Shown here piece by piece: positions 17,526-26,983 of a DNA stretch of 64,000 bases. Both the position numbers and the translations under genes were made by a program. The stretch comes from Gillisella vitis (GTDB lineage: Bacteria; Pseudomonadota; Alphaproteobacteria; Rhizobiales; Rhizobiaceae). The stretch covers positions 930,001-994,000 of the forward strand of contig NZ_CP056047.1 of the NCBI RefSeq assembly GCF_021559775.1. Direction: 5' to 3'. Each line of letters opens with the position of its first letter. Position 1 is the stretch's first letter. The notes under the pieces were generated by a model that was given only the letters and a program-made list of their open reading frames with translations, was not told the DNA's origin and ran no database searches.

Positions 17526-18341
17526 TCACAAATAATAGGCGATCCCGGGTACGGCGCCCTGCGCATCGAACTGATCGGCCAATGGTGCGCGCGCCGCACG
17601 GGCATAAGCACCCGGCGCTACGCCCAATCGCCGCTGCCAGCTTCTGATCTGATGGGCCTGGTCGCTGAACCCCTGCATTGGCTCGCCTCGACCAGACTGA
17701 ACGCCCTTTAGGCTGGAATGCAATCGCTCCAGATCTGCGAGTTCCTTTGGCCCCACGCCGAGATGTCGGTGAAAAAGACGGTGCAGTTGACGGCGATTAA
17801 TCTGGGCAGCCTCCGCGGCCGTTTCGACGGTCCCGCCACGGCACAGGATTGAATGTGCCATGGCGATCTGCCTATCTTCCGAAACAGGTCGCGTGCAGCT
17901 CATCCTGGAAAGTAGCCACTGATCCAAGAAAGCCGCGATACGTCGAGGTTCCTGCTCCACGCCAACACCATCTTTCAGAGATTGGGCGGAAGCATCACCG
18001 GTAAGCGCAGCAAGATCAAGAAGCATGTTGGCACTGCATGATCCGGTATGGGGAAGCAGCCGAACAAGTCCCGGAATCGTCAGCATCACCATGACGAAAT
18101 AGGTGTCTAAACATGAATGCCATGCCCGGCTTCGAGACTGTAAGCCAAGAAAGGACACGCTCGGCACCAGTTCGCCATCCTCCGTCGCATTGGGACGGCC
18201 CATATTGACAGATAGTACCGCCAGAGGGATGGGGCTAGTTCGGATTAGACGTCCTGCATGTTCTCCTGACAGATCTTCAACGAACCAATAGGCTTTAACA
18301 AGCGTAGCGAGATCGCGAGCAGGAGGAATAATTAGGAACAT
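17526..18341 (-). CDS. AraC family transcriptional regulator
   Basis: ATG 18341 has an excellent ribosome site (AAGGAGG, 5-6 bases) and gives 271 residues; the longer frame starts without one. The C-terminal third has the two helix-turn-helix units: GGTVETAAEAAQINRRQLHR and the segment ending RLGVAPGAYAR. The N-terminal part is a ligand-binding domain of unknown specificity with no cupin motif that I can see. It precedes the lactonase-like gene on the same strand, so it may control it. The stop lies 82 bases before that gene's start. Confidence 0.82.
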   Translation of the reverse strand: MFLIIPPARDLATLVKAYWFVEDLSGEHAGRLIRTSPIPLAVLSVNMGRPNATEDGELVPSVSFLGLQSRSRAWHSCLDTYFVMVMLTIPGLVRLLPHTGSCSANMLLDLAALTGDASAQSLKDGVGVEQEPRRIAAFLDQWLLSRMSCTRPVSEDRQIAMAHSILCRGGTVETAAEAAQINRRQLHRLFHRHLGVGPKELADLERLHSSLKGVQSGRGEPMQGFSDQAHQIRSWQRRLGVAPGAYARAARAPLADQFDAQGAVPGIAYYL

Positions 18342-18856
18342 GAAGCCTCCTTCCTTCTGGTTGCTTATCTCAGTCATCAAATGCGCTGACCGGGCTTTCG
18401 CAAAAGTCCCACTGCCTGCGCAGCGATTTTGCCGAAATCTATCCGAGTGTCGAGATCGAATCGGCCATAGGGAGTAACATGAACGTTGATCAGCGGTATG
18501 AGATCTTAGAACTCAATAAGGTGAGATATCGGGTCGGCTTTCGCGGCCTCGTGTCGAGCGTATGTGCTCTCGCATTCCTGGTTCATGGTGCATTTTCTCC
18601 ATTATCAGGCGGGTAAGGACGTAAATGTTCGTATCGTTGTTCTGATTACGTTCCGTTTTATTTTGGAGTCAAGAAGGCTGGATTGCCTCGTTGAGGCGTG
18701 CACAAAAGAAGAACATCCGTGGGACTTTCGTGGGACTTTTTGTCCCGCTGCTTGCATTTGATGTCTTTTTGTTCTGATTTTTATTATTTCAGCCGCATTT
18801 TTCGCTTGCGCGCCAAAGGCAGAAAATCTATAGGCATCTTGCTCTTAGGAGCGGGT
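18342..18856. other. Intergenic stretch left of tRNA-Pro
   Basis: A possible small frame, 18479-18616 (45 residues, MNVDQRYEILELNKVRYRVG...), starts 4 bases after AGGGAG and ends in a weakly hydrophobic stretch. I found no family for it and no support beyond the ribosome site. The last 100 bases before 18857 contain the tRNA leader (CTTGCTCTT) that is duplicated at 6250. Confidence 0.4.
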
Positions 18857-18933
<77 letters not shown>

Positions 18934-19436
18934 TTTATTTCAATCACTCCCCCAATTTTGGGTGATTGCCTCTCTTCAAGCCATATGCCTATTTTCAGCG
19001 TTACAGCGCCTTGCACTCAGGTTTGCTGAAGCCCTTTTATTTTGGGGAGAGGCGGCGGCTTTGTGCTCGCGTATTCCATTCAGGGCGTAAGCTAATCTCA
19101 AGAGTTTTATGTTTATAATGTATAATGCTTTTTTTGCGGTGCACATAATAGGCAGATTTTTTCTGTAACCATCTATATTCTAAGGGCTATTCTCAGATTT
19201 TCTGGGCTTTGAAGAGACTGAACAGGCTGCAAAAGCGCCAAATGGTGCTGCACTGGTATCGATAAAGTCCGGTCTCTGCCTTATATTGGGTGCAGTGCAG
19301 CAATATGCCTTGTCGTTGGTCCTCATAACCTTCGAGATTAGCATGAGACGATATTCACCATGAGTTTCTGAGGGCCAGAAGTATTGGCGGCTTGTGAAGC
19401 AGACGAGAGAATGCAGCCGTCAGGAAGGCAGATGTG
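18934..19436. other. Intergenic stretch right of tRNA-Pro
   Basis: About 500 bases between tRNA-Pro and the esterase. The AT-rich part near 19100-19190 could hold the esterase promoter. I see no gene, tRNA, terminator or repeat that I can defend. Confidence 0.4.
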
Positions 19437-20465
19437 ATGCGATTGAATGTTCCAAAATCGGTGGCCGCCATGGTTCGCCGCCAAAAAAAATTACAAAAGG
19501 CATTTGTGGATCTGGTTGAGAGCGCCACGCCGCGCGAAAAGGTCGCGCCGAAACCGAGAAAGCCCGCCCAGCCGCGCCTTGTTGAAAACACTAGCTTCGG
19601 CAGCAATCCCGGACATTTGCGGATGATGACCTATGTGCCACCCGGCTTGCCGCCGAGCGCGCCGCTGGTGGTCGTGCTGCACGGTTGTGGGCAGACGGCC
19701 AAGGATTTCGATGATGGCAGCGGCTGGAGCCGTCTGGCGCGTCAGCATGGTTTCGCGTTGCTTTACCCCGAACAGCGCAGCTCCAACAATCCGAATGGGT
19801 GTTTCAATTGGTTTCGCCCGAGTGCTGTTGCCCGTGATCGCGGCGAGACTGGCTCGATCCGCCAGATGATTGACACCATGGTCGAGGCTCATGGCCTCAG
19901 CACCGACAATGTTTTCATCATGGGCCTGTCGGCCGGTGGGGCGCTGGCTGCTGCGGCTCTTGCCGCCTATCCCGATATCTTCAAGGCGGGTGCGGTGGTT
20001 GCCGGGTTGCCGGTTGGTGGTGCGCGCGATGCAATGAATGCCTTGAACATCATGCATAACGGTGTGGCCAAAGCCCCGGATGAATGGGCGCAACTGGTCT
20101 ATCAGGCCGCGCCTGAAGGTCGGGACTGGCCAAGGATTTCGATCTGGCAGGGTAGGGATGACAATGTCGTCCATCAGAAGAACGCAGATGCGCTGGTCAT
20201 CCAATGGCTTGCCGTGCATGGCTTGCTGGACGGCAAGGCAAAACCTGTGGCCTATGGCCGGAGCGACGGCTATGTCTGGCATGACGCAGACGGTGCGATC
20301 AAGGTGGAATATGCCGTAATGGATGGCCTGGGGCATGGTCTGCCGATCAAGGCGGGTGAGGGGCAGGCAATGCCCTATATGCTACCTGGCGACCTGCATT
20401 TGCCATCCCTGCTGGTGGAAAGCTGGGGTCTTGACGTGACAGAAGGCAAACGCAAGGTCGCGTGA
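19437..20465 (+). CDS. PHB-depolymerase family esterase
   Basis: The 342-residue protein starts at ATG 19437 behind AGGAAGG. It belongs to the alpha/beta-hydrolase esterases of the poly(3-hydroxybutyrate) depolymerase family: VVVLHGCGQTAKDFD (oxyanion region), IMGLSAGGALAAA (nucleophile Ser), WQGRDDNVVHQ (Asp region) and GLGHGLP (His). The N-terminus is basic (RRQKKLQK) and lacks a cleavable signal peptide, so it is probably intracellular and may act on storage or other esters. It stands alone between tRNA-Pro and the polysaccharide locus. Confidence 0.82.
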   Translation: MRLNVPKSVAAMVRRQKKLQKAFVDLVESATPREKVAPKPRKPAQPRLVENTSFGSNPGHLRMMTYVPPGLPPSAPLVVVLHGCGQTAKDFDDGSGWSRLARQHGFALLYPEQRSSNNPNGCFNWFRPSAVARDRGETGSIRQMIDTMVEAHGLSTDNVFIMGLSAGGALAAAALAAYPDIFKAGAVVAGLPVGGARDAMNALNIMHNGVAKAPDEWAQLVYQAAPEGRDWPRISIWQGRDDNVVHQKNADALVIQWLAVHGLLDGKAKPVAYGRSDGYVWHDADGAIKVEYAVMDGLGHGLPIKAGEGQAMPYMLPGDLHLPSLLVESWGLDVTEGKRKVA

Positions 20466-20552
20466 TTTGCCTGCACTTGAAATGATACCGCGGCTACAAA
20501 GTCTTACAGCTCCATGCGAGCTAACGCATGGAGCTGTAAGAAAAACTCTAGT

Positions 20553-20650
20553 GTTTGCCTTAGGAAAAGTGGGTTGCGATTTTCCTAAAAAGACAAACGG
20601 AAACAAGAGAAGTCAGAACCTGTCTGGTTCTACCTGAACGTGACGGGCTC
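20553..20650. repeat. Intergenic repeat (family R2)
   Basis: GTTTGCCTTAGG ... AAAAGACAAACG frames a short palindromic core, followed by a part reading CTGGTTCTACCTGAACG. Related copies lie at 29228-29272, 40111-40157, 50489-50536 (opposite orientation) and 54005-54106. All are intergenic. This copy is the most diverged in the core. Confidence 0.7.
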
Positions 20651-20664
20651 CAAGCGGCTGGGGA

Positions 20665-20814
20665 TTATTTCTGTTCGACGGCGACGCCGTCTTTGCCAAT
20701 GCTGAGTTCAACGCCCTTGGGCTTGGTTTCCTCGTGATAGGCATAGGCCCCGAGGCCAACCACGATGACGACCAATGCGCCGATGATCAAATAAAGACCG
20801 TTTGTGCGGTTCAT
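20665..20814 (-). CDS. Small single-pass membrane protein (49 residues)
   Basis: On the minus strand ATG 20814 is preceded by GAGGGACAGC. The product is MNRTNGLYLIIGALVVIVVG followed by LGAYAYHEETKPKG and a charged tail ending in VAVEQK. There is one clear membrane helix (residues about 7-26) with a short N-terminus, and the rest would be outside or periplasmic. I recognise similar short proteins in rhizobia but know no function. It is too short for most ORF cutoffs. It lies 106 bases downstream of the glycosyltransferase gene on the same strand. Confidence 0.7.
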   Translation of the reverse strand: MNRTNGLYLIIGALVVIVVGLGAYAYHEETKPKGVELSIGKDGVAVEQK

Positions 20815-20920
20815 GCTGTCCCTCTTCTGTCCGTGCGCCAACTGTTTCGGCTGAACGCGCTCAAAACGCGACAGAAGGGAAAATGTTCCACTGGCGTGGA
20901 AAAATTCTCAATCGGCGGGA

Positions 20921-22195
20921 TTAGACGACGATGCGCTTGGCAAGCAGCAGGGTGCGCTGCTCTTCGTCTGCCACGTGCTTGGCCCGAGCTTCTGAGGTTA
21001 ACAGCGAGCTTGGCGTAGCCTCGGTTGGCGCGGTCTGGGGGAGAAGGTTTCGGTAGATCGCCAATGTTTCGGCCACCATTTTTTCAAGCCGATAATTGTT
21101 ACGGCGGCTCAAGGCGCCAGCCGTAAACTGTGCCCGCGTCAGGGGATCGCGAAAAGCGGCCATGGCGTCTGCAAGCGGCTTGATCTCATCGCTATTGGGA
21201 ACGGCAAAGCCGTTGACACCATTTTCCAGCACGACGCTCGTTCCGCCCACGGATGTCAAAACGAGGGGAAGGCCACCGGCTGCGGCTTCCAGCATCGCAT
21301 AGGACATGGCCTCGTAACGGCTCGGAGCAACCAGGATGTCAAAGGCCTGGATGGCGTCATGCCCACTTATATCGCTGCGGATCTGGGCCTTGCCGTCAAG
21401 GCCAAGAGTTTGGATCATGGCGCGCAGTTCCGCTTCCCGCTCGCCGCTGCCGATCATCACCAGCCGGGCCTGGGGCATCAGGTCTGCAATGCTGGCAAAA
21501 GCGCGGATCAGCCGCTCCGGGGCTTTCTGGGCCACGAGCCTGCCGATGAAACCGAAAACCATGTGCTCATGCGTAATGCCGAAGCGTGTGCGTGTTTCCG
21601 AACGCGCGTCGCCGGGCGGATATTTGACGCCATTGGCGACAATGCGGAGGGTTCGGGCTGGAATGCCCAGCGCCACGGCATGATGATATTCGTCTGGCGA
21701 AACGCAAATCACTCTGTCGCTGAAAAATCGTCCAAGCAGCCGTTCTACGCCGCCATAGACCAGGCGGCCTTTGGAGCCGAGCGTGGGGTCCATGGTGCGG
21801 AAGGCATGTGGCGTGTAAAGCACCGGTGGATTGCGCCCGGGTAGGGTTGCCAGCCGGGTCAGCGCACCTGCCTTGGAACTGTGGCCATGCACAATGTCAA
21901 ACGGGCCTTTGTCGCGGATCAGCCGCCGCAGCGCCCGATAGGAGGCGAGATCCCAGGGGCCGACCGCACGATGCATGTCCAGCGCGATGATCTCGTGCAG
22001 CGGCAGCGCCAGCAATTCGGCAACGAACCGGCTCTCTGCTCTCAACGGAGAATAGACAGCGGTCACCGTCTGGCCGCAGGCAGCGAGGCCTGCACAAAGA
22101 TCGATGAAATGACGGCCGGAGCCACCGCCGCTCGGTTCCAGCACCTGCAAGATTCGCAGACGCTGCCCACCGGCAATTTCCTGGCCATCCGTCAC
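20921..22195 (-). CDS. Glycosyltransferase family 4
   Basis: I place the start at GTG 22195, which follows a perfect GGAGG six bases before it and begins 32 bases after the upstream stop; the longer frame would overlap the polymerase gene. The 424-residue protein has the GT-B fold: LQVLEPSGGGSGRHFIDL (N-terminal donor/acceptor region), HGHSSKAGAL, GFIGRLVAQKAPERLI and the C-terminal EX7E-like APSRYEAMSYAMLEAAAGGL. It adds a sugar to a lipid-linked repeat unit on the cytoplasmic face. It is the last gene of the minus-strand polysaccharide operon. Confidence 0.88.
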   Translation of the reverse strand: MTDGQEIAGGQRLRILQVLEPSGGGSGRHFIDLCAGLAACGQTVTAVYSPLRAESRFVAELLALPLHEIIALDMHRAVGPWDLASYRALRRLIRDKGPFDIVHGHSSKAGALTRLATLPGRNPPVLYTPHAFRTMDPTLGSKGRLVYGGVERLLGRFFSDRVICVSPDEYHHAVALGIPARTLRIVANGVKYPPGDARSETRTRFGITHEHMVFGFIGRLVAQKAPERLIRAFASIADLMPQARLVMIGSGEREAELRAMIQTLGLDGKAQIRSDISGHDAIQAFDILVAPSRYEAMSYAMLEAAAGGLPLVLTSVGGTSVVLENGVNGFAVPNSDEIKPLADAMAAFRDPLTRAQFTAGALSRRNNYRLEKMVAETLAIYRNLLPQTAPTEATPSSLLTSEARAKHVADEEQRTLLLAKRIVV

Positions 22196-22226
22196 GTTTT
22201 CCTCCACCAAACGCTCCCCCCGATGT

Positions 22227-23453
22227 TCATCTGTGTCTTTGCCAATTGATTTCCAGTGCTCTGCATCCCCAAAGGATTCCGAACAGCAGGTACACATGTC
22301 GCCAGTGATCGATATCGATGACATTGCCGATCAGGGCGTGGCCGATCAGCACGATCCAGGCAATCATCAGATAGGGTTGCCAAGGGCGGTCATAGAGCAG
22401 ACATTTGAAGCCGAAGCAAATGCTCCAGATCAGCATGGTGATAAAACAGACAAAGCCGAGCCACCCATAGGATGTCAGGGTTTTCAGCCAGATATTGTGC
22501 TCATCCTCTGGAAAGATCTTGCTGAACACCATGGGGCCGATCCCGAGTGGCTTTTCCATCGACATCAGAAAGCCGATTTTGTGACGCTCGAAGCGACCGA
22601 GATGGCCGCCATCATAGTCCTGCACAAGCTGGGTGCGGCTGGAAAACAGGTCGCGCACCTGCTGGAATTGCAGAGCGACGGTCAGCGCCACAACGAGAGC
22701 GATGGCAGCCGTCAGCGCCAGCAGCACAATCTTCAGGCGGAAGGCACTGCTGCGCTCCTTGATCAGCAGGATCAGCACCATGGCAATGGCGCTAAACAGG
22801 AAAAGCGCCCAGGCCGCTCGTGAAAACGACAGGAACACCCCAAGTGCGAGGATCAGCAGGCAAAGGATCTTCCACGGTGCGTCCAGCAGCCTGCCAGTCA
22901 AAAGCCCATGGATGAGATAGAGCGATGGAGCGATCAGAAACGGCCCAAACACATTGGGGTCCTGAAAAGCCCCCATGGCCCGGTCATAGCGCGTAAACAT
23001 CTCGGCGCCGGGGAAAGCGTGGAAATAGCCTAGGATGCCCAGAAGGGACGTGGCGACTGCGGCAAGAACCCAGGCATTGAAAATCAACCGCAGCCGTTCA
23101 TGCCGCTCCTCGACGATGGCCGCATAAAACACTGAGGTCACGGCCAGGAAGGTCGAGACGGCGACATAGAGGGGGCCTTGATCGAGGTCCGTCATTGTCG
23201 TCAGCGAAATCATGCCGCCGACATTGAAGGTCAGCATCAGCGCCAGAAGCGGTGCGACGCTGCGGGAAACCTTCAGACCCAGCAGGAACCACAGGGGAAT
23301 CTGCGCCGCCATGAACAATTCGTAAGGGGCTGGCTCCATGAACACGAAGCCGAGCAGAAAGACGCCAAAACCGACCAGCGCCGATCCCGTCAGGGTTATG
23401 GCCGCAAAGCCTGGCCGGAAAGGCGGGCTGCTATGGTGGCTGACCGCGCTCAA
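22227..23453 (-). CDS. O-antigen ligase / Wzy-type polymerase family membrane protein
   Basis: The 408-residue protein has about ten hydrophobic segments spread over its length and a large periplasmic loop (FQQVRDLFSSRTQLVQDY to EDEHNIWLKTLTSYGWLG). The DEHNIWLKTLTSYG motif is typical of the Wzy_C/O-antigen ligase family, where the loop His acts in glycan transfer. In this context it is likely the polymerase for the exported repeat unit. The start is TTG 23453 in a TTGA overlap with the preceding stop, which indicates coupling. Confidence 0.83.
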   Translation of the reverse strand: MSAVSHHSSPPFRPGFAAITLTGSALVGFGVFLLGFVFMEPAPYELFMAAQIPLWFLLGLKVSRSVAPLLALMLTFNVGGMISLTTMTDLDQGPLYVAVSTFLAVTSVFYAAIVEERHERLRLIFNAWVLAAVATSLLGILGYFHAFPGAEMFTRYDRAMGAFQDPNVFGPFLIAPSLYLIHGLLTGRLLDAPWKILCLLILALGVFLSFSRAAWALFLFSAIAMVLILLIKERSSAFRLKIVLLALTAAIALVVALTVALQFQQVRDLFSSRTQLVQDYDGGHLGRFERHKIGFLMSMEKPLGIGPMVFSKIFPEDEHNIWLKTLTSYGWLGFVCFITMLIWSICFGFKCLLYDRPWQPYLMIAWIVLIGHALIGNVIDIDHWRHVYLLFGILWGCRALEINWQRHR

Positions 23454-25000
23454 TAAGCATTTTCCGTGTTGAACAGGCTTATCGGCGTCATCAACAGGAT
23501 TTTCAGGTCAAACAGCAGCGACCAGTTTTCGATATAATAGAGGTCATGGGCGGTTCTGCCCTTGATCTTGTCGTCGGTATCGATCTCGCCACGCCAGCCC
23601 TTGATCTGCGCCCAACCGGTGACACCGGGCTTGACCCGGTGACGGGCGAAATAGCTCTCGACGATTTCGCTGTAATGGCGGTTGCGGGTTTGCGCCATGA
23701 CCGCATGCGGGCGCGGCCCGACCAGCGAAAGATCGCCACGCAATACATTGAACAGTTGCGGCAATTCATCCATCGAGGATTTGCGCAGCCAGCGGCCGAC
23801 GGGCGTGACGCGCGGGTCGTTCTTGGTGACGGCCAGTTTGGCGGTCGGGTCGCTCATTTCCGTATACATCGAGCGGAATTTCAGGACTTTGATGACCTCA
23901 TTGTTGAAGCCATGGCGCTTCTGCACGAAGAGCACCGGCCCTTTCGACGTGGATTTGATGGCGATGGCGGCGAGTGCCATGACCGGCCAGAAGACGGCGA
24001 GTGCCGCCAGACTGAAAATGATGTCGAAGGCACGTTTGGCAACCTGGTCCCAGTCACGGATCGGCTTGTCGACCAGATCCAGCATCGGCAGATCGCCGAC
24101 ATGGGAATAGGCGCGGGGCCTGAATCTCAGGCTGTTGGAATGGGCCGCCAGCCGAATATCCACCGGCAGGACCCAAAGTAGTTTCAGCAATTCCAGAATA
24201 CGTGCTTCTGCGCTGATCGGCAGGGCGATGATCAGCATGTCGATCCGTGTTTCGCGCGCAAAAGCCACCAGCTCGGCAACGGTGCCGAGCTTGGGATAGC
24301 CCGCGACGATGTTAGGGGACCGGTCGCCTTGACGATCATCAAAAATACCGCAGATACGGATATCGTTATCCTGCTGGCTTTCCAGCGTGCGGATCAACTG
24401 TTTGGCAGGCTCCCCTCCGCCGACCACCACGGCGCGTCGCTCGATGATGCCGTTGCGGGTCCAGCTGCGAATGGCCAATGCCATGCCATAGCGTTCCAGC
24501 AGGAGAAACAGGGCAGAGGTTGCCGCCCAGGTCGCCAGCCAGCTGGCGCTAAACAGCTGGGCATTCCAGGCGAAGTGGATGCCGACCATCAAGGCGACAA
24601 CCAAACACCAGCTGGTCAGGGCCCGCTTCACCGAGCGGAACGGACGGCGGAGTGTGTATATCTGGTAGCCATCGGCAAATTGCGTGAACAGGATAAAAAC
24701 CACCGCACCAAGGGCGCCAAAGGCACCAATGTGCAGGAGAGTGTCAATCGGTCCGTCCATCGTCAACCAGCCGGAAATCAGGCTGGTGGCGATCAGCCAG
24801 GAAAATTCCAGCAGACCGAACTGCCCGAGCATGATGCTTGGCGAGCGATTGGCACGGCGTAATTGCTCCGCCACCCGGCTGGCGAGTGGCGACAATTCGA
24901 CCGTTGGAGACGATGAAGAGCCGCTTGCGCGGGTCTGTTCAGCCTCTTCCTTCAGTTTTTGACGGAGCTTTGCTACATCCAAAGTCTCTAGCGTCCTCAT
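23450..25000 (-). CDS. Undecaprenyl-phosphate sugar-1-phosphate transferase (PHPT)
   Basis: The enzyme starts repeat-unit synthesis by moving a hexose-1-phosphate to undecaprenyl phosphate. The 516-residue protein has an N-terminal cytoplasmic tail, four to five membrane segments (about 65-190), a Rossmann-like CoA-binding-type region (VVVGGGEPAKQLIRTL), and a C-terminal bacterial sugar transferase domain: KRAFDIIFSLAALAVFWPVM, KVLKFRSMYTEM, RKSSMDELPQLFNVLRGDLS and GPRPHA. In Agrobacterium the corresponding gene of the unipolar polysaccharide locus is called uppE; homology to that gene is inferred from context only. Confidence 0.92.
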   Translation of the reverse strand: MRTLETLDVAKLRQKLKEEAEQTRASGSSSSPTVELSPLASRVAEQLRRANRSPSIMLGQFGLLEFSWLIATSLISGWLTMDGPIDTLLHIGAFGALGAVVFILFTQFADGYQIYTLRRPFRSVKRALTSWCLVVALMVGIHFAWNAQLFSASWLATWAATSALFLLLERYGMALAIRSWTRNGIIERRAVVVGGGEPAKQLIRTLESQQDNDIRICGIFDDRQGDRSPNIVAGYPKLGTVAELVAFARETRIDMLIIALPISAEARILELLKLLWVLPVDIRLAAHSNSLRFRPRAYSHVGDLPMLDLVDKPIRDWDQVAKRAFDIIFSLAALAVFWPVMALAAIAIKSTSKGPVLFVQKRHGFNNEVIKVLKFRSMYTEMSDPTAKLAVTKNDPRVTPVGRWLRKSSMDELPQLFNVLRGDLSLVGPRPHAVMAQTRNRHYSEIVESYFARHRVKPGVTGWAQIKGWRGEIDTDDKIKGRTAHDLYYIENWSLLFDLKILLMTPISLFNTENAY

Positions 25001-25100
25001 CGCGGCAATTCATTTTGCAACGTTGGATTACCGCAAATGTGCTAAAAAACCTTTAGCTTTGGCAGGACCCGTCCCACGATGATGCAGGTCACTGTTGGTG

Positions 25101-26237
25101 TCAAACCGAATGATCACGGTAGAGCGCCAGCATTTGCGCGGCCATGGCAGAGGCTGAAAATCGCGCATGGAAGAGCGTTGGGTCCGGCATGACAACCTGT
25201 TTCCAGTCCGGCTGGGTCAGGGCCTGCACCATGGTCGCGGCCAGTTCCTCGACATTGTCGGGCGCAACAAGTGCGGCGCTGGTTTTGCCGAGCGCCTCCG
25301 GAATGCCGCCGACGGCGCTGGCAATCACCGATTTTCCGGCGGCGATCGCCTCCAGTACGATATAGGGCATGGATTCGGCCCTGGAGGGGACGACGACAAT
25401 ATTGCTGAAGGTAAAGGCCTCCGAGACCCGCATGGCAGGCAGCAATTGCATGCGAAGCCCAAGGCCGCGCTGGTGAATCTGCTGCTCGTATCTGTCACGG
25501 TCCGGGCCGTCGCCGATGACTGCGGCGGTCAGCGGGCGACCCAGCAGCCGTTCAGCCTCCAGCACGGCGTTGATGAAGACGTCAGGGCCTTTCAGATCCC
25601 GCAACATGCCGATGAAGACGAAATCCACGGCTGCGTCACGGATTGGCACAGGTCGAAACTCGCTTTCGCTGATCCCGTTCAAAATCAATCGGGAGTCGCA
25701 ACTCGGCTTTCCCACCTTTTGCCCGTAGGACCATTGCTCGAAGCCGCAGACAAAGGCGATGGCTTCGGTCTGGCGTTCCAGCAGCTTTTCCAGTGCAAAG
25801 ATCAGTCTGCCAACTGGCCTGTTGCGGCGATAATGCAGGCTACCGCCATGCGGTGAATAGAGGCGGACAACCTTTGATCCCTGCATGCGAAGGGCCGTGC
25901 CAATGATGCGGGCGAGCGCGCCGCCTTTGGCGCCGTGACCATGCAGTATATCGGGTTTCAGGCTCTTTATATGCCGGTAGCAGGAGCGCACCGCGCTGAT
26001 GTCGTCAAATCCGATAGCACGCCGGATCGGCTGGCGAATAAGGCCGAGTTTCAGGCGGGGCTGCAATTCCGCAAACAGGGCGTCCTCATGGGCGCCACCC
26101 GTGCTGCTGTCGCAGATGATGCCGACGGAATGGCCAAGCGCGTCATGATGCTCGACCAGATCGCGCACATGCCGGAAAATGCCGCCAATTGGCGAGCGGA
26201 AACAATGAATGATCCGCAGCCCATTTTCATCCGGCAT
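25101..26237 (-). CDS. Glycosyltransferase family 4
   Basis: The 378-residue GT-B protein has the N-terminal HCFRSPIGGIFRHVRDL and HGHGAKGGAL segments and, in the C-terminal domain, FIGMLRDLKGPDVFI, VIGDGPDRDRYEQ and PSRAESMPYIVLEAIAAGKS. It shares the HGHxxKxGAL pattern with the other family 4 enzyme of the locus, so the two probably descend from a common ancestor. The ATG (26237) overlaps the stop of the Wza gene by one base. It transfers one sugar of the repeat unit. Confidence 0.88.
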   Translation of the reverse strand: MPDENGLRIIHCFRSPIGGIFRHVRDLVEHHDALGHSVGIICDSSTGGAHEDALFAELQPRLKLGLIRQPIRRAIGFDDISAVRSCYRHIKSLKPDILHGHGAKGGALARIIGTALRMQGSKVVRLYSPHGGSLHYRRNRPVGRLIFALEKLLERQTEAIAFVCGFEQWSYGQKVGKPSCDSRLILNGISESEFRPVPIRDAAVDFVFIGMLRDLKGPDVFINAVLEAERLLGRPLTAAVIGDGPDRDRYEQQIHQRGLGLRMQLLPAMRVSEAFTFSNIVVVPSRAESMPYIVLEAIAAGKSVIASAVGGIPEALGKTSAALVAPDNVEELAATMVQALTQPDWKQVVMPDPTLFHARFSASAMAAQMLALYRDHSV

Positions 26238-26806
26238 CAGAACAGCCGTTCGCGCACATAAACCGTGTCACCGGCGATGATCGGGTCGGTGATCGGCACT
26301 CGGCCCGTGGCGATGGTGCCGTTCACCTTGCGGGTGACATCCACGTCGCGCTCGTTGGCGCGGCTGGTGAACCCGCCAGCTACCGCGATGGCATTCTGCA
26401 CCGTCATGCCCGGTACATAGGAATATTGCCCCGGTTGGCCGACTTCGCCCATGACGAAGATCGAGCGGTAGCGGTCGATCTCGATGCTGACGTCGGGATC
26501 GCGCAGATAGCCCTTGCGCAGCCGCTGGGCAATGGTGCCTTCCAACTGCGGCATGGTGGTGCCGCGCGCCGCGACCTGACCGATCAGCGGAAAGGCGATA
26601 TAGCCGGCCTGATCGACGGTGTAGGTATTGCTCAAATTGGCCTGGTCGAACACGGTAATGCGCAACCGGTCGCCGCTATCCAGCCGGTAGGGCTGGATCG
26701 TCGCTTCCTGGAAGACTTTCGAAGCCGGCTTATAGGTGGCGCAGCTGGAAAGCACCGCCAGCAGGGTGACGGCAACAGCCAGCAAGATCTGTTTGGCGGT
26801 GACCAT
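26237..26806 (-). CDS. Wza-type polysaccharide export lipoprotein
   Basis: ATG 26806 follows GGGAG and gives 189 residues. A lipoprotein signal is clear: VTAKQILLAVAVTLLAVLSS then Cys in LSSCATY. The export domain (Poly_export) runs YRLDSGDRLRITVFDQANLS, and a SLBB segment follows: FVMGEVGQPGQYSYVPGMT. The protein is shorter than E. coli Wza, with one SLBB repeat, as is usual in rhizobial loci. It forms the outer-membrane channel and works with the Wzc-like protein encoded divergently. Confidence 0.88.
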   Translation of the reverse strand: MVTAKQILLAVAVTLLAVLSSCATYKPASKVFQEATIQPYRLDSGDRLRITVFDQANLSNTYTVDQAGYIAFPLIGQVAARGTTMPQLEGTIAQRLRKGYLRDPDVSIEIDRYRSIFVMGEVGQPGQYSYVPGMTVQNAIAVAGGFTSRANERDVDVTRKVNGTIATGRVPITDPIIAGDTVYVRERLF

Positions 26807-26983
26807 GCGCACGCTCCCATAGAAGATAATCATGTTCTTATCGGCCAGTATGGTTAAGGGAGTGTAAAGATCAGAGCGCAAGTCCCGCTAGCTTATCTTG
26901 CAATCGCCGCGATGACCACACTCGGTTAACGCTTGAGTTACTATGTTCGTTTACGCTCCGGACAGATTTGAAGGAGGGATGGA

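Noticed and set aside
18479-18616. A 45-codon frame with an AGGGAG ribosome site
   Set aside because: No similarity recognised and the frame remains open upstream of the ATG. It is noted in the intergenic entry only.
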